DNA from: Arthrobacter cupressi
Lineage (GTDB): Bacteria; Actinomycetota; Actinomycetes; Actinomycetales; Micrococcaceae
DNA length: 64,000 bases
Reading direction: 5' to 3'
NCBI RefSeq assembly: GCF_900099975.1
Contig: NZ_FNEI01000001.1
Coordinates: 124,001-188,000, forward strand
This document shows positions 42,563 to 52,081 of this stretch, one piece after another. The notes under the pieces are model-generated. The model had not been told where the DNA came from. It searched no databases and saw only the letters and a list, made by a program, of their open reading frames with translations. Within the stretch, counting starts at the first letter, position 1. Every line of letters starts with the position of its first letter. A program made the translations under genes and the position numbers.

Positions 42563-43138
42563 ATGAAGGCTCTCCCCGTTGAACCCAGCAACGTCCCGCT
42601 TGCCATCGGTTCCAGAATCCGTGCTGCCCGCCAATCGCAGCGGCTCACCATCGAGCAAGTGGCCGAAGCCACGGGGTTGACCAAGGGATTCCTCAGCAGG
42701 GTGGAACGGGACCTGACCTCGCCGTCGGTGGCATCCCTGGTGACTCTGTGCCAGGTCCTGTCCGTCTCCATCGGGGACCTCTTCGCCGCGCCGGAGACGC
42801 ACCTGACGCGCCGCGACGACGGGCCGAAAATCTCCCTGGGCGGAGAAGGGATCGTGGAGCGCCTGCTCACCGCCCGCTCCGAACGCCGCCTGCAGATCAT
42901 CCGGGCCGTCATCGAACCGCGCGGCCGCGGCGAGTCGGAGCTCTATGCCGTCGACTGCGACGTGGACGTCCTGCACGTCACCAAGGGCCGCATCCAGCTG
43001 ATCCTGAGCAACGAGAAGTACGACCTCGGGGAAGGAGACACCCTCTCGTTCCCCGGCCGTGAGCCGCACACCTGGGTCAACCCCACCGATGAGACTGTCG
43101 AGGTGCTCTGGATCCTGGTCCCGGCCGCCAGCCGCTAA
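42563..43138 (+). CDS. XRE-family regulator with C-terminal cupin domain
   Basis: The 191-residue protein has a lambda-repressor-type HTH (about 15-70: RIRAARQSQRLTIEQVAEAT, LTKGFLSRVERDLTSPSVAS) and a C-terminal cupin beta-barrel (about 105-188: YDLGEGDTLSFPGREPHTWVNP) with sensor function. Such HTH-cupin proteins (PuuR/AldR-like) usually respond to small amines, amino acids or sugars. AAAGG precedes the ATG. Divergent from the SSS symporter, which it likely represses. Confidence 0.88.
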   Translation: MKALPVEPSNVPLAIGSRIRAARQSQRLTIEQVAEATGLTKGFLSRVERDLTSPSVASLVTLCQVLSVSIGDLFAAPETHLTRRDDGPKISLGGEGIVERLLTARSERRLQIIRAVIEPRGRGESELYAVDCDVDVLHVTKGRIQLILSNEKYDLGEGDTLSFPGREPHTWVNPTDETVEVLWILVPAASR

Positions 43139-43162
43139 AGAGGCGGCCGCCAGGAGCCCGGC

Positions 43163-45133
43163 TTAGCCCACGTGCACCCAGGGCCGGCGCGTGACGTCGG
43201 CTTCGGCTTCGCGCAGCACCTCGCGGGTCACCGGGGCGATTTCGCCTTCGCCGAAGAACAGGAACTTGCTGAGGTTGGCGATCGGGTTGCCCTCCGTCCA
43301 GCGGAAGTAGATGTGCGGCATGAGGCCCGTGACGTCGCGGATGTGCAACAGCACGGCCGCCAGCGTGTTGGGCACGTTGTTGCTGTGGACCTCCAGGACC
43401 TTGAAGCCGTGGCGGTGCTTGCCCTCCACGAGCAGCTCCTGCTCGAAATCCGAACTGTCGTCCACGATGACCTCGATGAACAAGGCGTCGCTGTCCTCCG
43501 GCAGGTGGTTGGCCTGCTGGGCGTGCTCCAGCTTCTCCCGGTACCGCTCGACACCGGCCCGTTTCGGCTCGTGGGCGATCAGGCGGATGGGTCCTTCGTC
43601 ATTGGCCGCGGTGAACTCCAGGGCCCGTTGGTCCATCTTGATGTGGGTGGCGCGCAGTTCGAAGGAGCGCCGGACCCGCGAGGCGAAACTCACCAGCAGG
43701 ATCCCCAGGATGAACAGGGCGGCAATCTTGATGCCGTCTGGCCGTTCCACCACATTGGCCACCGTGGTGTAGCTGAACACCACAGACACGGCGCCGAACG
43801 CCAGGATCTTCACGCGCTGCTTTCGCCGCTTGGCCGAAAGGGTCACCGCGATGGACGCCGAGGTCATGAGCACCAGGACGCCGGTGGCGTACGCCCCGCC
43901 CTGTGCCTCCACGTTCGCTTCGAAGATCACGGTGATCAGGAAGCCGACGGCGGTGAACACCAGGACCAGCGGGCGGACGGCCTTGGTCCACGAGGGCGCC
44001 ATGCCGAAGCGCGGGAGGTAGCGCGGTACGAGGTTCAGCAGCCCGGCCATGGCCGAGGCGCCGGCGAACCAGAGGATGGCGATGGTGCTGACGTCGTAGG
44101 CGGTGCCGAACGCGTCGCCCAGGTACTGGTGCGCCAGGTAGGCCAGGGCGCGGCCGTTGGCCTTGCCGCCCGCTTCGAATTCGGCCGCCGGGATGAGGAA
44201 AGTGGTGATGAAGCTGGAAGTCACCAGGAAGGCACTCATGATGAGGGCCGCCGTCGTGAGCAGCTTGTGGGCGCCGCGGATGCGGCCCGCGGGGCGCTCT
44301 TCGGTGTCGTCCGGTGCGCCCTTGATCTGGGGCATGACGGCCACGCCGGTTTCGAAGCCGGAGAGGCCGAGGGCGAGTTTCGGGAACACCAGGAGCGCGA
44401 TGCCGATCATCACCAGGGGGTTGCCGTGCTGCTGGTTGAGGGCGGCCCACCAGTCGGTGACAACGTGGGCCTCGGTGGCCACGTGAAACAGGCCCACCAG
44501 CACCACCACGGCGTTGAGCAGCAGGTAGACGCCCACCAGCAGGACGGCCACGTTGATGGCTTCCTTGAATCCGCGCAGGAAGACGATGCCGAGGGCTGCG
44601 ATCAGGGCAAGGGTGATGGCCACTTCCTGGCCGTGCATCCATTCGGGCGCGAAGGGGTTCTCCACGGCGTGCGCGCTCGCGTCGGCGGCGGAGAGCGTCA
44701 TGGTGATCATGAAGTCCGTCGCAGCGAAGCCAAGCAGCGCCAGGACGAAGAGCTTGCCGCCCCAGCGGGGGAGGAGCTTCTCCAGCATGGCGATGGAGCC
44801 TTCGCCGCGGGGGCTCTCGGAGGCGACCCTGCGATAGACCGGCAGGGCACCCAGCAGCGTCACGGCGACCAGCACGATCGTGGCCAGCGGGGACACCATG
44901 CCGGCGGCCAGGGCTGCGATGGCCGGCTGGTAGCCGAGGGTGGAGAAGTAGTCAACGCCGGTAAGGCACATGACCTTCCACCAGGACTGGGGCTTGTGCT
45001 CGCGTTCCGGCCTGCCGTGCTGCCGCGGCCGGCCGCCGGCCTCGGGCATGCCCTCGAGCAGCCAGTGCTTGAAGCCGCCGCTTGGTTTGCGCCGGTTGGA
45101 AGGGTCTGCCGGCGTCCGGGTCAGGGTGGTCAC
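43163..45133 (-). CDS. APC-superfamily permease with C-terminal cytosolic domain (KimA-like)
   Basis: The 656-residue protein has about 12 membrane spans (residues 50-480), with [21 protein letters not shown] and [19 protein letters not shown], then a soluble C-terminal domain of about 170 residues ([20 protein letters not shown] onward). This layout resembles the KimA/YdaO high-affinity potassium importers, though many are annotated as amino-acid permeases. Start GTG at 45133 with AAAGGA upstream. No operon partners. No potassium-riboswitch-like leader was recognised. Confidence 0.75.
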   Translation of the reverse strand: MTTLTRTPADPSNRRKPSGGFKHWLLEGMPEAGGRPRQHGRPEREHKPQSWWKVMCLTGVDYFSTLGYQPAIAALAAGMVSPLATIVLVAVTLLGALPVYRRVASESPRGEGSIAMLEKLLPRWGGKLFVLALLGFAATDFMITMTLSAADASAHAVENPFAPEWMHGQEVAITLALIAALGIVFLRGFKEAINVAVLLVGVYLLLNAVVVLVGLFHVATEAHVVTDWWAALNQQHGNPLVMIGIALLVFPKLALGLSGFETGVAVMPQIKGAPDDTEERPAGRIRGAHKLLTTAALIMSAFLVTSSFITTFLIPAAEFEAGGKANGRALAYLAHQYLGDAFGTAYDVSTIAILWFAGASAMAGLLNLVPRYLPRFGMAPSWTKAVRPLVLVFTAVGFLITVIFEANVEAQGGAYATGVLVLMTSASIAVTLSAKRRKQRVKILAFGAVSVVFSYTTVANVVERPDGIKIAALFILGILLVSFASRVRRSFELRATHIKMDQRALEFTAANDEGPIRLIAHEPKRAGVERYREKLEHAQQANHLPEDSDALFIEVIVDDSSDFEQELLVEGKHRHGFKVLEVHSNNVPNTLAAVLLHIRDVTGLMPHIYFRWTEGNPIANLSKFLFFGEGEIAPVTREVLREAEADVTRRPWVHVG

Positions 45134-45393
45134 GATGTCCTTTCGCGCAGCCTGGGAGCTGCTCCAGAAGAGAGCGTAAAGCGGCCCCCCGGCCCGGAAG
45201 TCCGCTCTTTACGGAATCCTTACGCCGGGTGTGAGCGGCGTCTCTTTCGCGGACCACGGCCACGGCCGGCAGAATTTTTCAATTCGATGTAAGTTCTGGG
45301 GCCGGGCTGGAAACCATATGGGTGACGGGGCACTTCGAATGGTTGGGGCGCCCTGCACCACCATCAGGAACCCGCTCACGATTGGGGAAGACC

Positions 45394-46092
45394 ATGCATT
45401 CTGCAGTTTTCGGGAAAACCGCCGCGGGGGTTGCCCTCGCGATCGCCCTGGGTGCGACGGCCGCCGCCTGCGCGCCGTCGCCCGCGGCAGCTCCGACGTC
45501 GGACCGCACCGCCGGGCCCGCCCTCACCCTCACGTCGTCCAGGACGGAGGCTGCCAAGGCGGAGCAGGAAAGGAAGGCGAAGCCCGTGAAGACCTTCACT
45601 TTCCCGGACGGCCATATTTCCTTCCAGTACCCGGCGGGCTGGTCCGTCGCCACCGCTGACTGCCCCACCGTCCCCGGCGGTCCCACCGGGTGCGTCGAGG
45701 CGACGGTCAGGAGCAAGGGCAAGTCGGTGGCCTTCCTGGTCAGTGGCTTCTACGGCGACGGTGGATCCGGCCCGGTGGACCGTACCGTGTTCGACTCCGC
45801 CGCCGTGCCGGGCCTGGCGGGCTTCGAGGGGAGCCCGGCGTTCGGCTTCTTCAAGGACAGCTACGGCGATGTCAACGACCACTACTTCATGGATATCCGC
45901 CGGGCCGATGAGCTCGTTTCCGGCAGCACCGGCAGCGGCAGCGGGCAGGTCACCCTGCCCAATGGCGTGGGAATCTTCCGGGTCTACATCGACTCGCCGG
46001 GCTTCGCGTCCGATGCCGAAGCCAAGGCCTGGATGGGCACGGTGGAGTACGCGCAGTTGAAGGCGCTGCTGCTGAGCGTCAGCTACAAGTAG
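45394..46092 (+). CDS. Putative lipoprotein of unknown function
   Basis: The 232-residue exported protein has a basic start, hydrophobic core and a cysteine at residue 26 (ATAAACAPSP), a weak lipobox. A Thr/Ala/Lys-rich tether follows and then a globular domain (about 65-232, TFTFPDGHISFQYPAGWSV) resembling PsbP/LpqN-like beta-sheet lipoproteins. The ATG at 45394 has GGGGAAG upstream; 24 further codons upstream are unlike a signal peptide. Function unknown. Confidence 0.72.
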   Translation: MHSAVFGKTAAGVALAIALGATAAACAPSPAAAPTSDRTAGPALTLTSSRTEAAKAEQERKAKPVKTFTFPDGHISFQYPAGWSVATADCPTVPGGPTGCVEATVRSKGKSVAFLVSGFYGDGGSGPVDRTVFDSAAVPGLAGFEGSPAFGFFKDSYGDVNDHYFMDIRRADELVSGSTGSGSGQVTLPNGVGIFRVYIDSPGFASDAEAKAWMGTVEYAQLKALLLSVSYK

Positions 46093-46113
46093 CGGCGAGC
46101 CGCACTAAATGAG

Positions 46114-46165
46114 CACAGCCCGACGGCGGCCGGTCACCCAGGTGCCCGGCCGCCGTCGGGCTGTG
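46114..46165. terminator. Strong hairpin terminator after the lipoprotein gene
   Basis: CACAGCCCGACGGCGGCCGG and CCGGCCGCCGTCGGGCTGTG are perfect 20-bp arms around a 12-base loop, 21 bases after the stop codon. The arm core CCCGACGGCGG recurs at 37607 and 40694. Confidence 0.88.
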
Positions 46166-46277
46166 TCCCTCTTTCCTCGAGCGGCGGAATTCCTGTAAAC
46201 AAGTGATGCATATAAGGAAACTTTGTGTGTATGATGGCTGTCACACCCTGACTCGATCTCGAAGGAGAGAGGCCGCT

Positions 46278-47342
46278 GTGGAAGAGCTCCGCATTGAAGC
46301 CAACGGAAACCTTGGCCCCATTGATTCATCCCGCATCCCGCGCTACGCGGGTGCCGCCACCTACGCACGCCTCCCGCGCCTGGACCAGGTCGCCAAGGCG
46401 GACGTCACCCTGGTGGGCGTGCCGTTCGACTCGGGCGTTTCCTACCGCCCCGGTGCCCGCTTCGGCGCGAACCACATCCGCGAAGCCAGCCGCCTTCTGC
46501 GCCCCTACAACCCGGCCTGGGACGTCAGCCCCTTCGAGAATGTGCAGGTGGCGGACGCCGGGGACATGGCGGTCAACCCCTTCAACATCAACGAGGCCAT
46601 CGAGACCATCCAGCAGAATGCGCTGGACCTGACGGCCAGCGGCAGCAAGCTCGTGACCCTTGGCGGCGACCACACCATTGCCCTGCCCCTGTTGCGCGCC
46701 GCCGCGGAGCGCGCCGGTGAACCCGTCGCCATGCTGCATTTCGACGCCCACCTGGACACCTGGGACACCTACTTCGGCGCCGAATACACCCACGGCACCC
46801 CGTTCCGACGCGCGGTCGAGGAAGGCATCCTGGACACCGAGGCAATCAGCCACGTCGGCACCCGCGGCCCCCTGTACGGCAAGAAGGACCTCGACGACGA
46901 CCACCGCTTCGGCTTCGGCATTGTCACCTCCGCCGACGTCTACTATCAGGGCGTCCTGGAAACCGTGGAGAAGATCCGCGACCGCATCGGCAACCGCCCG
47001 CTCTACATCTCCGTCGACATCGACGTGCTGGACCCCGCCCACGCCCCGGGCACCGGCACCCCGGAAGCCGGCGGGATCACCAGCCGCGAACTGCTGGAAA
47101 TCATCCGCGGCTTCCGCGGCATGAACCTCGTGGGCGCCGATGTCGTGGAAGTTTCCCCGGCCTACGACCACGCCGAAATCACCGGCGTCGCCGCGAGCCA
47201 CGTGGCCTACGAACTCGTCACCCTCCTGGCTGACAACGCCGTCGAAGGCAACCGCCACGGTGCCGCAACCGGCTACGCGCAGCAGGCGCTCGGCCAGACG
47301 GTCCGCCGCCCGGCCGGCTTCGCAGCCGCCGTCAAGGAGTAG
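46278..47342 (+). CDS. Ureohydrolase, probable guanidinobutyrase (agmatinase family)
   Basis: The 354-residue manganese ureohydrolase removes urea from a guanidino compound. Metal ligands are visible in [21 protein letters not shown] and [22 protein letters not shown] at 46278 has AAGGAGAGAGG upstream; TATGAT at 46230-46235 is a probable -10. Sequence alone does not separate agmatinase from guanidinobutyrase. Six bases downstream is a ThDP decarboxylase resembling AruI, which argues for 4-guanidinobutyrate in the arginine transaminase pathway. Confidence 0.85.
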   Translation: MEELRIEANGNLGPIDSSRIPRYAGAATYARLPRLDQVAKADVTLVGVPFDSGVSYRPGARFGANHIREASRLLRPYNPAWDVSPFENVQVADAGDMAVNPFNINEAIETIQQNALDLTASGSKLVTLGGDHTIALPLLRAAAERAGEPVAMLHFDAHLDTWDTYFGAEYTHGTPFRRAVEEGILDTEAISHVGTRGPLYGKKDLDDDHRFGFGIVTSADVYYQGVLETVEKIRDRIGNRPLYISVDIDVLDPAHAPGTGTPEAGGITSRELLEIIRGFRGMNLVGADVVEVSPAYDHAEITGVAASHVAYELVTLLADNAVEGNRHGAATGYAQQALGQTVRRPAGFAAAVKE

Positions 47343-47348
47343 CAGGAA

Positions 47349-49049
47349 ATGATCGATTTCGATCCCGGAACCGCGGCCCCTACCAAGGGCACTGACCAGC
47401 GCAACGGCGGGGACCTCGTCGTCGAGACCCTTGAGGCGCTCGGCGCGAAGACGGTCTTCGGCATCCCTGGCCAGCACGCACTGGGCCTGTTCGACGCCAT
47501 GGGCCGCGGCAACCTGCAGTTCGTCTCCTCCCGCGTGGAGAACAACTCGGCCTTCGCGGCGGACGGCTACTCCCGCGCCACCGGAGAAGTGGGCGTGCTG
47601 TTCCTGTCCACCGGCCCCGGCGCCTTGACCTCCCTGGCCGGCCTGCAGGAGGCCTACGCTACGGGCGTGCCGATGGTGGTCGTGGCCAGCCAGATCCCGC
47701 TGGAAGGCCTCGGCGCCCGGCGCAAGGGGATGCTGCACCAGCTCGATGACCAGAAGGCCTCCGCGGCCAACGTCACCAAGAGCCAGCGCCTCATCCAGCA
47801 CGCCTCCGGGATTCCGTCGGCCATCCAGGACGCCTGGACCGAGGCCATTTCCTCGCCCCAGGGCCCGGTGTGGATCGAGATCCCGCAGAACGTGCTGCTG
47901 GACCCGATCATGGTGCCGCCGGTGGAGGACGCCCTCGCCGAGGCGGCGGACAACCCGCCCCGCGTTGAGCTGGTCCGGGAAGCCGTGAAATGGCTCTCGA
48001 CGGCGGAACGCCCCGCGATCATCGCGGGTGGCGGCACCCGGCGCGGCCGGGCGGAGAAGTCCCTGCTCTCGATCGCCGAACAGTTGCGTGCCCCGGTGAT
48101 CTGCACCCCGGGCGGCAACGGCGCGTTCCCGTGGAACCACGAGCTGTCGCTGCAGTCCTGGATCGAGGACCGGTACATGACGGACCTGCTTGAGGACGCC
48201 GATGTGCTGGTCGTCATCGGTTCTTCGCTGGGTGAGGTCACGTCCAACTACTTCACCTTCGAACCGCGCGGCAGGATCATCCAGATCGACGCCGAGCCAC
48301 GGGTGCTCGAATCCAACCGTCCCGGCCTGGGCATCCGGGCCGACGCCGGCCAGGCCCTCGCCGCCCTGGATGAAGCCCTGTCTGAGGCCGGTGCTGCCGG
48401 GGCGACCGTCCGTTCCTGGCACGGCGCCAGCCCTGAAGAAACCGTCAAGGAAGCCCTGGCGAAGGTCAAGGCCCGGCTCGAATCGCAGGACCTGGCCAAG
48501 GAACTGAAGTTCATGGCCGACATCCGCGAAGCCGTTCCGGACGGCATGCAGACCTTCTGGGACATGACCATCTCGGCCTACTGGGGCTGGAGCTGTTGGG
48601 ATTCCCGGCAAGGCCAGTTCCACTCGGCCCAGGGCGCCGGCGGCCTCGGCTACGGCTTCCCGGCCGCGATCGGCGGTGCCGTGGGCCTGGAAACCACCGG
48701 CAAGCCGGCCCGCGTGCTGGCAGTCTCCGGCGACGGCTCCTCCATGTACTCCATCTCCGAGCTCGCCACGGCCAAGCAGCACAACATCCCGGTCACCTGG
48801 CTGATCGTGGACGACGGCGGCTACGGCATCCTGCGCGAATACATGGTGGGCGCCTTCGGCAAGGCCACGGCCACCGAGCTGGCGCGTCCGGACTTCGTCA
48901 AGCTCGCCGAGTCCTTCGGCGTCCCGGCCCGCCGGGTCTCCCCGGACGAAGTGGGGGAGGCGCTCAAGGAGGGCTTCGCCGCGGACGGCCCGAACGTCGT
49001 CGTGGTTGAAACGCTGCTGAAGATGTTCGCCCCCACCCACCTGGACTAA
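47349..49049 (+). CDS. ThDP-dependent decarboxylase, AruI-like (2-ketoarginine decarboxylase candidate)
   Basis: The 566-residue acetolactate-synthase-like protein has an N-terminal pyrimidine domain (GIPGQHALGLFDAM and the catalytic Glu in RVENNSAFAADGYSR), a central domain and a C-terminal ThDP-binding domain with GDGSSMYSISELATA. The motif ends in VDDGGYG where most relatives have NNGxYG. Length and linkage to a guanidinobutyrase-type ureohydrolase suggest 2-ketoarginine to 4-guanidinobutyraldehyde decarboxylation, as AruI does in Pseudomonas. AGGA precedes the ATG. Other ThDP carboligase functions remain possible. Confidence 0.72.
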   Translation: MIDFDPGTAAPTKGTDQRNGGDLVVETLEALGAKTVFGIPGQHALGLFDAMGRGNLQFVSSRVENNSAFAADGYSRATGEVGVLFLSTGPGALTSLAGLQEAYATGVPMVVVASQIPLEGLGARRKGMLHQLDDQKASAANVTKSQRLIQHASGIPSAIQDAWTEAISSPQGPVWIEIPQNVLLDPIMVPPVEDALAEAADNPPRVELVREAVKWLSTAERPAIIAGGGTRRGRAEKSLLSIAEQLRAPVICTPGGNGAFPWNHELSLQSWIEDRYMTDLLEDADVLVVIGSSLGEVTSNYFTFEPRGRIIQIDAEPRVLESNRPGLGIRADAGQALAALDEALSEAGAAGATVRSWHGASPEETVKEALAKVKARLESQDLAKELKFMADIREAVPDGMQTFWDMTISAYWGWSCWDSRQGQFHSAQGAGGLGYGFPAAIGGAVGLETTGKPARVLAVSGDGSSMYSISELATAKQHNIPVTWLIVDDGGYGILREYMVGAFGKATATELARPDFVKLAESFGVPARRVSPDEVGEALKEGFAADGPNVVVVETLLKMFAPTHLD

Positions 49050-49067
49050 AGAACCTCCCGTTCCCAC

Positions 49068-49132
49068 AGCGCGAACGTACACTTGGGGCCCCATTTCTGC
49101 CGGATTTGGGGCCCCAAGTGTACGTTCGCGCT
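49068..49132. repeat. Palindromic intergenic element, copy 1
   Basis: Perfect 25-bp inverted arms (left 49068-49092, core CGAACGTACACTTGGGG, ending in GGGGCCCC; right 49108-49132) flank a 15-base loop. The same arms over 23 bp occur at 59927-59989 with a different loop. It begins 19 bases after the ThDP enzyme stop, so it may double as a terminator. Confidence 0.85.
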
Positions 49133-49168
49133 TGGCGTTTAAGTGACCCTGCTCGCAGTTAGTTTCCC

Positions 49169-49204
49169 AAAGCAACCTTTTAGGTTTATGGTTGCTTTAG
49201 GCAA
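49169..49204. promoter_or_regulatory. Overlapping MarR-type operator sites
   Basis: AAAGCAACC (49169-49177) and GGTTGCTTT (49190-49198) form 9-bp perfect arms. Inside and overlapping are AACC-TTTTA-GGTT and TTGC-TTTAG-GCAA. The cluster ends 19 bases before the marR ATG, the usual place for an autorepressor. Confidence 0.6.
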
Positions 49205-49223
49205 ATAATTGAGGTGATTCCAC

Positions 49224-49757
49224 ATGTCCGTCGCTTCCGGCACCGCCACAGAGCTCGTCCACCGGATCTTCGACCTCCAACGCGTGCTGCGGTGCATTGT
49301 CAGCACCAGCGTGGCGCGCGATGCCAGGGTCGGTTTCGCCCTCCAGGGCGTGCTGCGCTTCATCGGGGAAGGGGAATCCCGGGCCACGCACCTTGCGTCC
49401 CGGATCGGCGTCAGCCCGCCGGTCCTCAGCCGGCACATCGCCGAACTCGAGGAACTCGGCCTGGTGGTCCGGCGTCCGGATCCCGCGGACGGCCGTGCGC
49501 AGCTGGTGGCCCTCTCCGGCGACGGCATCGCCCAGCTCCGTGAACTCGAAGAAGAACGCAGTGCCAGGCTCCGCGATTATCTCGCCGAATGGAGCGAGGA
49601 CGACGCGCTCGAGGCGGGCCGCGTCATCGAAAAGCTGACGGACTCACTCACCCGGTCCATCCGGGACCAACATTCCCTCCGGGCAAAGGCGGCCGGTTCT
49701 CCCATACTGATCGACACCACAGAGGAGGCAACGAGCCTTGGCAAAGCAAACGCTTGA
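49224..49757 (+). CDS. MarR-family regulator
   Basis: The 177-residue protein has a winged HTH at about 55-110 (ATHLASRIGVSPPVLSRHIAEL, then VRRPDPADGRAQLV with the DxRxxxV-type wing). Helices at both ends would form the dimer. It is preceded by overlapping palindromes and its end overlaps the start of an MFS exporter by 20 bases, the classic repressor-efflux-pump pair. Ligand presumably a pump substrate. Confidence 0.9.
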   Translation: MSVASGTATELVHRIFDLQRVLRCIVSTSVARDARVGFALQGVLRFIGEGESRATHLASRIGVSPPVLSRHIAELEELGLVVRRPDPADGRAQLVALSGDGIAQLRELEEERSARLRDYLAEWSEDDALEAGRVIEKLTDSLTRSIRDQHSLRAKAAGSPILIDTTEEATSLGKANA

Positions 49758-51861
49758 ACGCCCGACGCCGGCCCGCACCGCCGGGGGCACGGCACCGGCG
49801 AACGCGGCACCTTCACATACCGCACCGATGACCCACCGCCAGATCATGGAGGCTCTGACCGGCCTGCTGGCCGCATTCTTCACGGCCATCCTGAGCAGCA
49901 CCATCGTGGCAAATGCCCTGCCCACCATCATGTCCGAACTGCACGGCACGCAGACGGACTTCGCCTGGGTGATCACCGCGGCCCTCCTGGCCAACGCCGC
50001 CACCACGCCCATCTGGGGCAAGCTCGCCGACCTCTTCGACAAGAAGCTCCTGGTCCAGCTGAGCATCATCATCTTCGTGGCCGGCTCCGTGTTGGCCGGG
50101 TTCTCCGACACCATCGGGCTGCTGCTGGCCGCCCGCGTGGTCCAGGGTGTGGCGCTGGGCGGGCTGACCGCCCTGGCGCAGGCCATCATCGGCACCATGA
50201 TCCCGCCGCGGGACCGCGGCAAGTACTCCGGCTACATGGGCGCCGTCATGGCGGTCGGTACCGCGGGCGGCCCGCTGCTCGGCGGATTCATCGTGGACAG
50301 CCCGCTGGGCTGGCGCTGGACGTTCTTCGTCTGCGTGCCGCTCGCCGTCGTCGCGCTCACCCTGCTTCAGGCGACCCTCAAGATCGAGCACATCAAGCGC
50401 CCGGCGAAGATCGACTGGCTCGGTTCCATCCTGCTGACCGCCGGTGTCAGCCTGCTGCTGATCTGGGTTTCCTTCGCCGGCAACCCGGACTACTACGACT
50501 GGATTTCCTGGCAGTCTGCGGCCATGGTGGGCGGCGGGGTGCTGCTCCTGGCCCTGCTGGTGGTCGTGGAATCCAAGGTGGAGCAGCCGATCATCCCGCT
50601 GAAGATCATCCGCGAACGCACCACCGCGTTGGCCATCCTCGCCTCGGTGGCCGTGGGTGTGGCCATGTTCAGCTCTTCCACGTTCCTTGGCCAGTACTTC
50701 CAAGTGGCCCGGGGCGCCACGCCCACCGAGGCCGGCCTCCTGACCCTGCCGATGATCGCCGGAAACCTGGCGGGCTCCGTGGTGTCCGGGCAGCTGATCA
50801 GCCGCTTCGGCAAGTGGAAGGGCTTCCTGCTGGGCGGCTCCGTGCTGCTGATCGGCGGCCTGGCCCTTGCCGGCACCATCGACCACACCACCGAATTCTG
50901 GGTCATGTCCATTTACACCGCAGTGTTCGGCCTGGGCCTTGGCCTGATGATGCAGAACCTGGTGCTCGCGGTCCAGAACACGGTCCGCGCCAGGGACATC
51001 GGCTCGGCCAGCGCATCCGTGGCGTTCTTCCGGTCCGTGGGCGGTGCGATCGGTGTGTCGGTTCTCGGCGCCGTCATGAGCAACCACGTGAAGGATCTCG
51101 CCGCCGAAGGCCTCGCGGCCGCCCACATCCCGGTATCCGGCGGATCGGACGGTGCCAGCATGGACCTGGTGGACCTGCCCGGGCCCATCCGGGAAATCAT
51201 GCGCGCAGCCTATGGCGACGCCACCGCCCTGATTTTCCTGATTGCCGCGGGAATTTCGGTGCTCGCTTTCCTTGCCGTGCTGTTTATCAAGGAAGTCCCG
51301 CTGCGCCGGACAGTTGACGCGGCACCGGAAAAGGAATTGTTGGCCAACGCCAGCGCCGAAGCGCGAACGCCACGAGAAACCGCTGAATTGGGAACCCCGG
51401 AAACGGAAATCTCTGACCTGGAAACCGCTGGGGTGCCGGGTGACGGCCGGGCGGGAACGCCCGACGGCGGACGTCCGGTGCGGGGGACAGTCCAGTCCGA
51501 GGACTTGGACCTTGAGTTCGCCCGGATCCTCACGGCGGAACGGCCGGAGCACGGTTTCCGGGAAGAAGGCGAACTGCAGGTGCAGGAGCAATTGGCCCGC
51601 ACGCAGCAGCTGCTCGCCGAACAGCTGGCGGACTTCAGCCAGGCGCAGCGCGAGCTGCAGAAGGGCTTGGCCGAGCAACGGGCCACTGCGGCGGAACAGG
51701 CCAGGACGGCCGCCGATCTGGCGGCGCTGCGCAAGGAACTGAAGCGGGAACGCCGCCGCCTGGAAGGCGCCGCACTGCTCCTGGTCTCAGGCGACGGCGC
51801 GGCTCCCGCCCGCTCAGCCAGAGACCGTTCCGTCAAAGAACACGGGCGGCACGCGGGCTGA
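49738..51861 (+). CDS. DHA2-family MFS multidrug exporter with C-terminal coiled coil
   Basis: The 707-residue protein starts at TTG with AGGAGG 11 bases upstream. Residues 30-510 form a 14-span EmrB/QacA-type pump (LPTIMSELHGTQTDFAWVI, GKLADLFDKK, the antiporter motif GTAGGPLLGGFIVD). The remaining 190 residues are cytosolic: a Thr/Pro/Gly linker and then a predicted coiled coil (QEQLARTQQLLAEQLADFSQ to RKELKRERRRLEG). Typical members end near 500-530 residues. Regulated with marR. Confidence 0.88.
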   Translation: MAKQTLERPTPARTAGGTAPANAAPSHTAPMTHRQIMEALTGLLAAFFTAILSSTIVANALPTIMSELHGTQTDFAWVITAALLANAATTPIWGKLADLFDKKLLVQLSIIIFVAGSVLAGFSDTIGLLLAARVVQGVALGGLTALAQAIIGTMIPPRDRGKYSGYMGAVMAVGTAGGPLLGGFIVDSPLGWRWTFFVCVPLAVVALTLLQATLKIEHIKRPAKIDWLGSILLTAGVSLLLIWVSFAGNPDYYDWISWQSAAMVGGGVLLLALLVVVESKVEQPIIPLKIIRERTTALAILASVAVGVAMFSSSTFLGQYFQVARGATPTEAGLLTLPMIAGNLAGSVVSGQLISRFGKWKGFLLGGSVLLIGGLALAGTIDHTTEFWVMSIYTAVFGLGLGLMMQNLVLAVQNTVRARDIGSASASVAFFRSVGGAIGVSVLGAVMSNHVKDLAAEGLAAAHIPVSGGSDGASMDLVDLPGPIREIMRAAYGDATALIFLIAAGISVLAFLAVLFIKEVPLRRTVDAAPEKELLANASAEARTPRETAELGTPETEISDLETAGVPGDGRAGTPDGGRPVRGTVQSEDLDLEFARILTAERPEHGFREEGELQVQEQLARTQQLLAEQLADFSQAQRELQKGLAEQRATAAEQARTAADLAALRKELKRERRRLEGAALLLVSGDGAAPARSARDRSVKEHGRHAG

Positions 51862-51924
51862 TTCTGCCCGGGCATTTCCGCCCGGGGCCGCCCGGGGCGG
51901 CCCGAAAATTGAACCCTGAGGAGC

Positions 51925-51955
51925 ATCCCTGCGGCGTCCGGTACGCCGCAGGGAT
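51925..51955. terminator. Terminator after the MFS gene
   Basis: ATCCCTGCGGCGT and ACGCCGCAGGGAT are perfect 13-bp arms around CCGGT, about 63 bases after the stop. The rest of 51862-52081 shows no gene; GCTAATACC near 52010 may contain a -10 for the ABC exporter. Confidence 0.8.
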
Positions 51956-52081
51956 GATCTTTGCCCGGAGTTGTTTCGCCAAGGCAACGGATTTCGTAGA
52001 GTTGGAAGGCTAATACCGTCAGCCCCTGCTGCTACTAATCTCCTTACTCATTCGCGCACCTCTATTTAAGGACCCGTGGGC

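Noticed and set aside
46278..49049. Clavulanate-type pair (proclavaminate amidinohydrolase plus CeaS)
   Set aside because: A ureohydrolase next to a ThDP enzyme recalls clavam genes, but no beta-lactam synthetase, clavaminate synthase or other biosynthetic gene is nearby.
46326..49175. 949-codon open frame on the minus strand opposite the ureohydrolase and ThDP genes
   Set aside because: Shadow frame; it even crosses the palindromic repeat at 49068.
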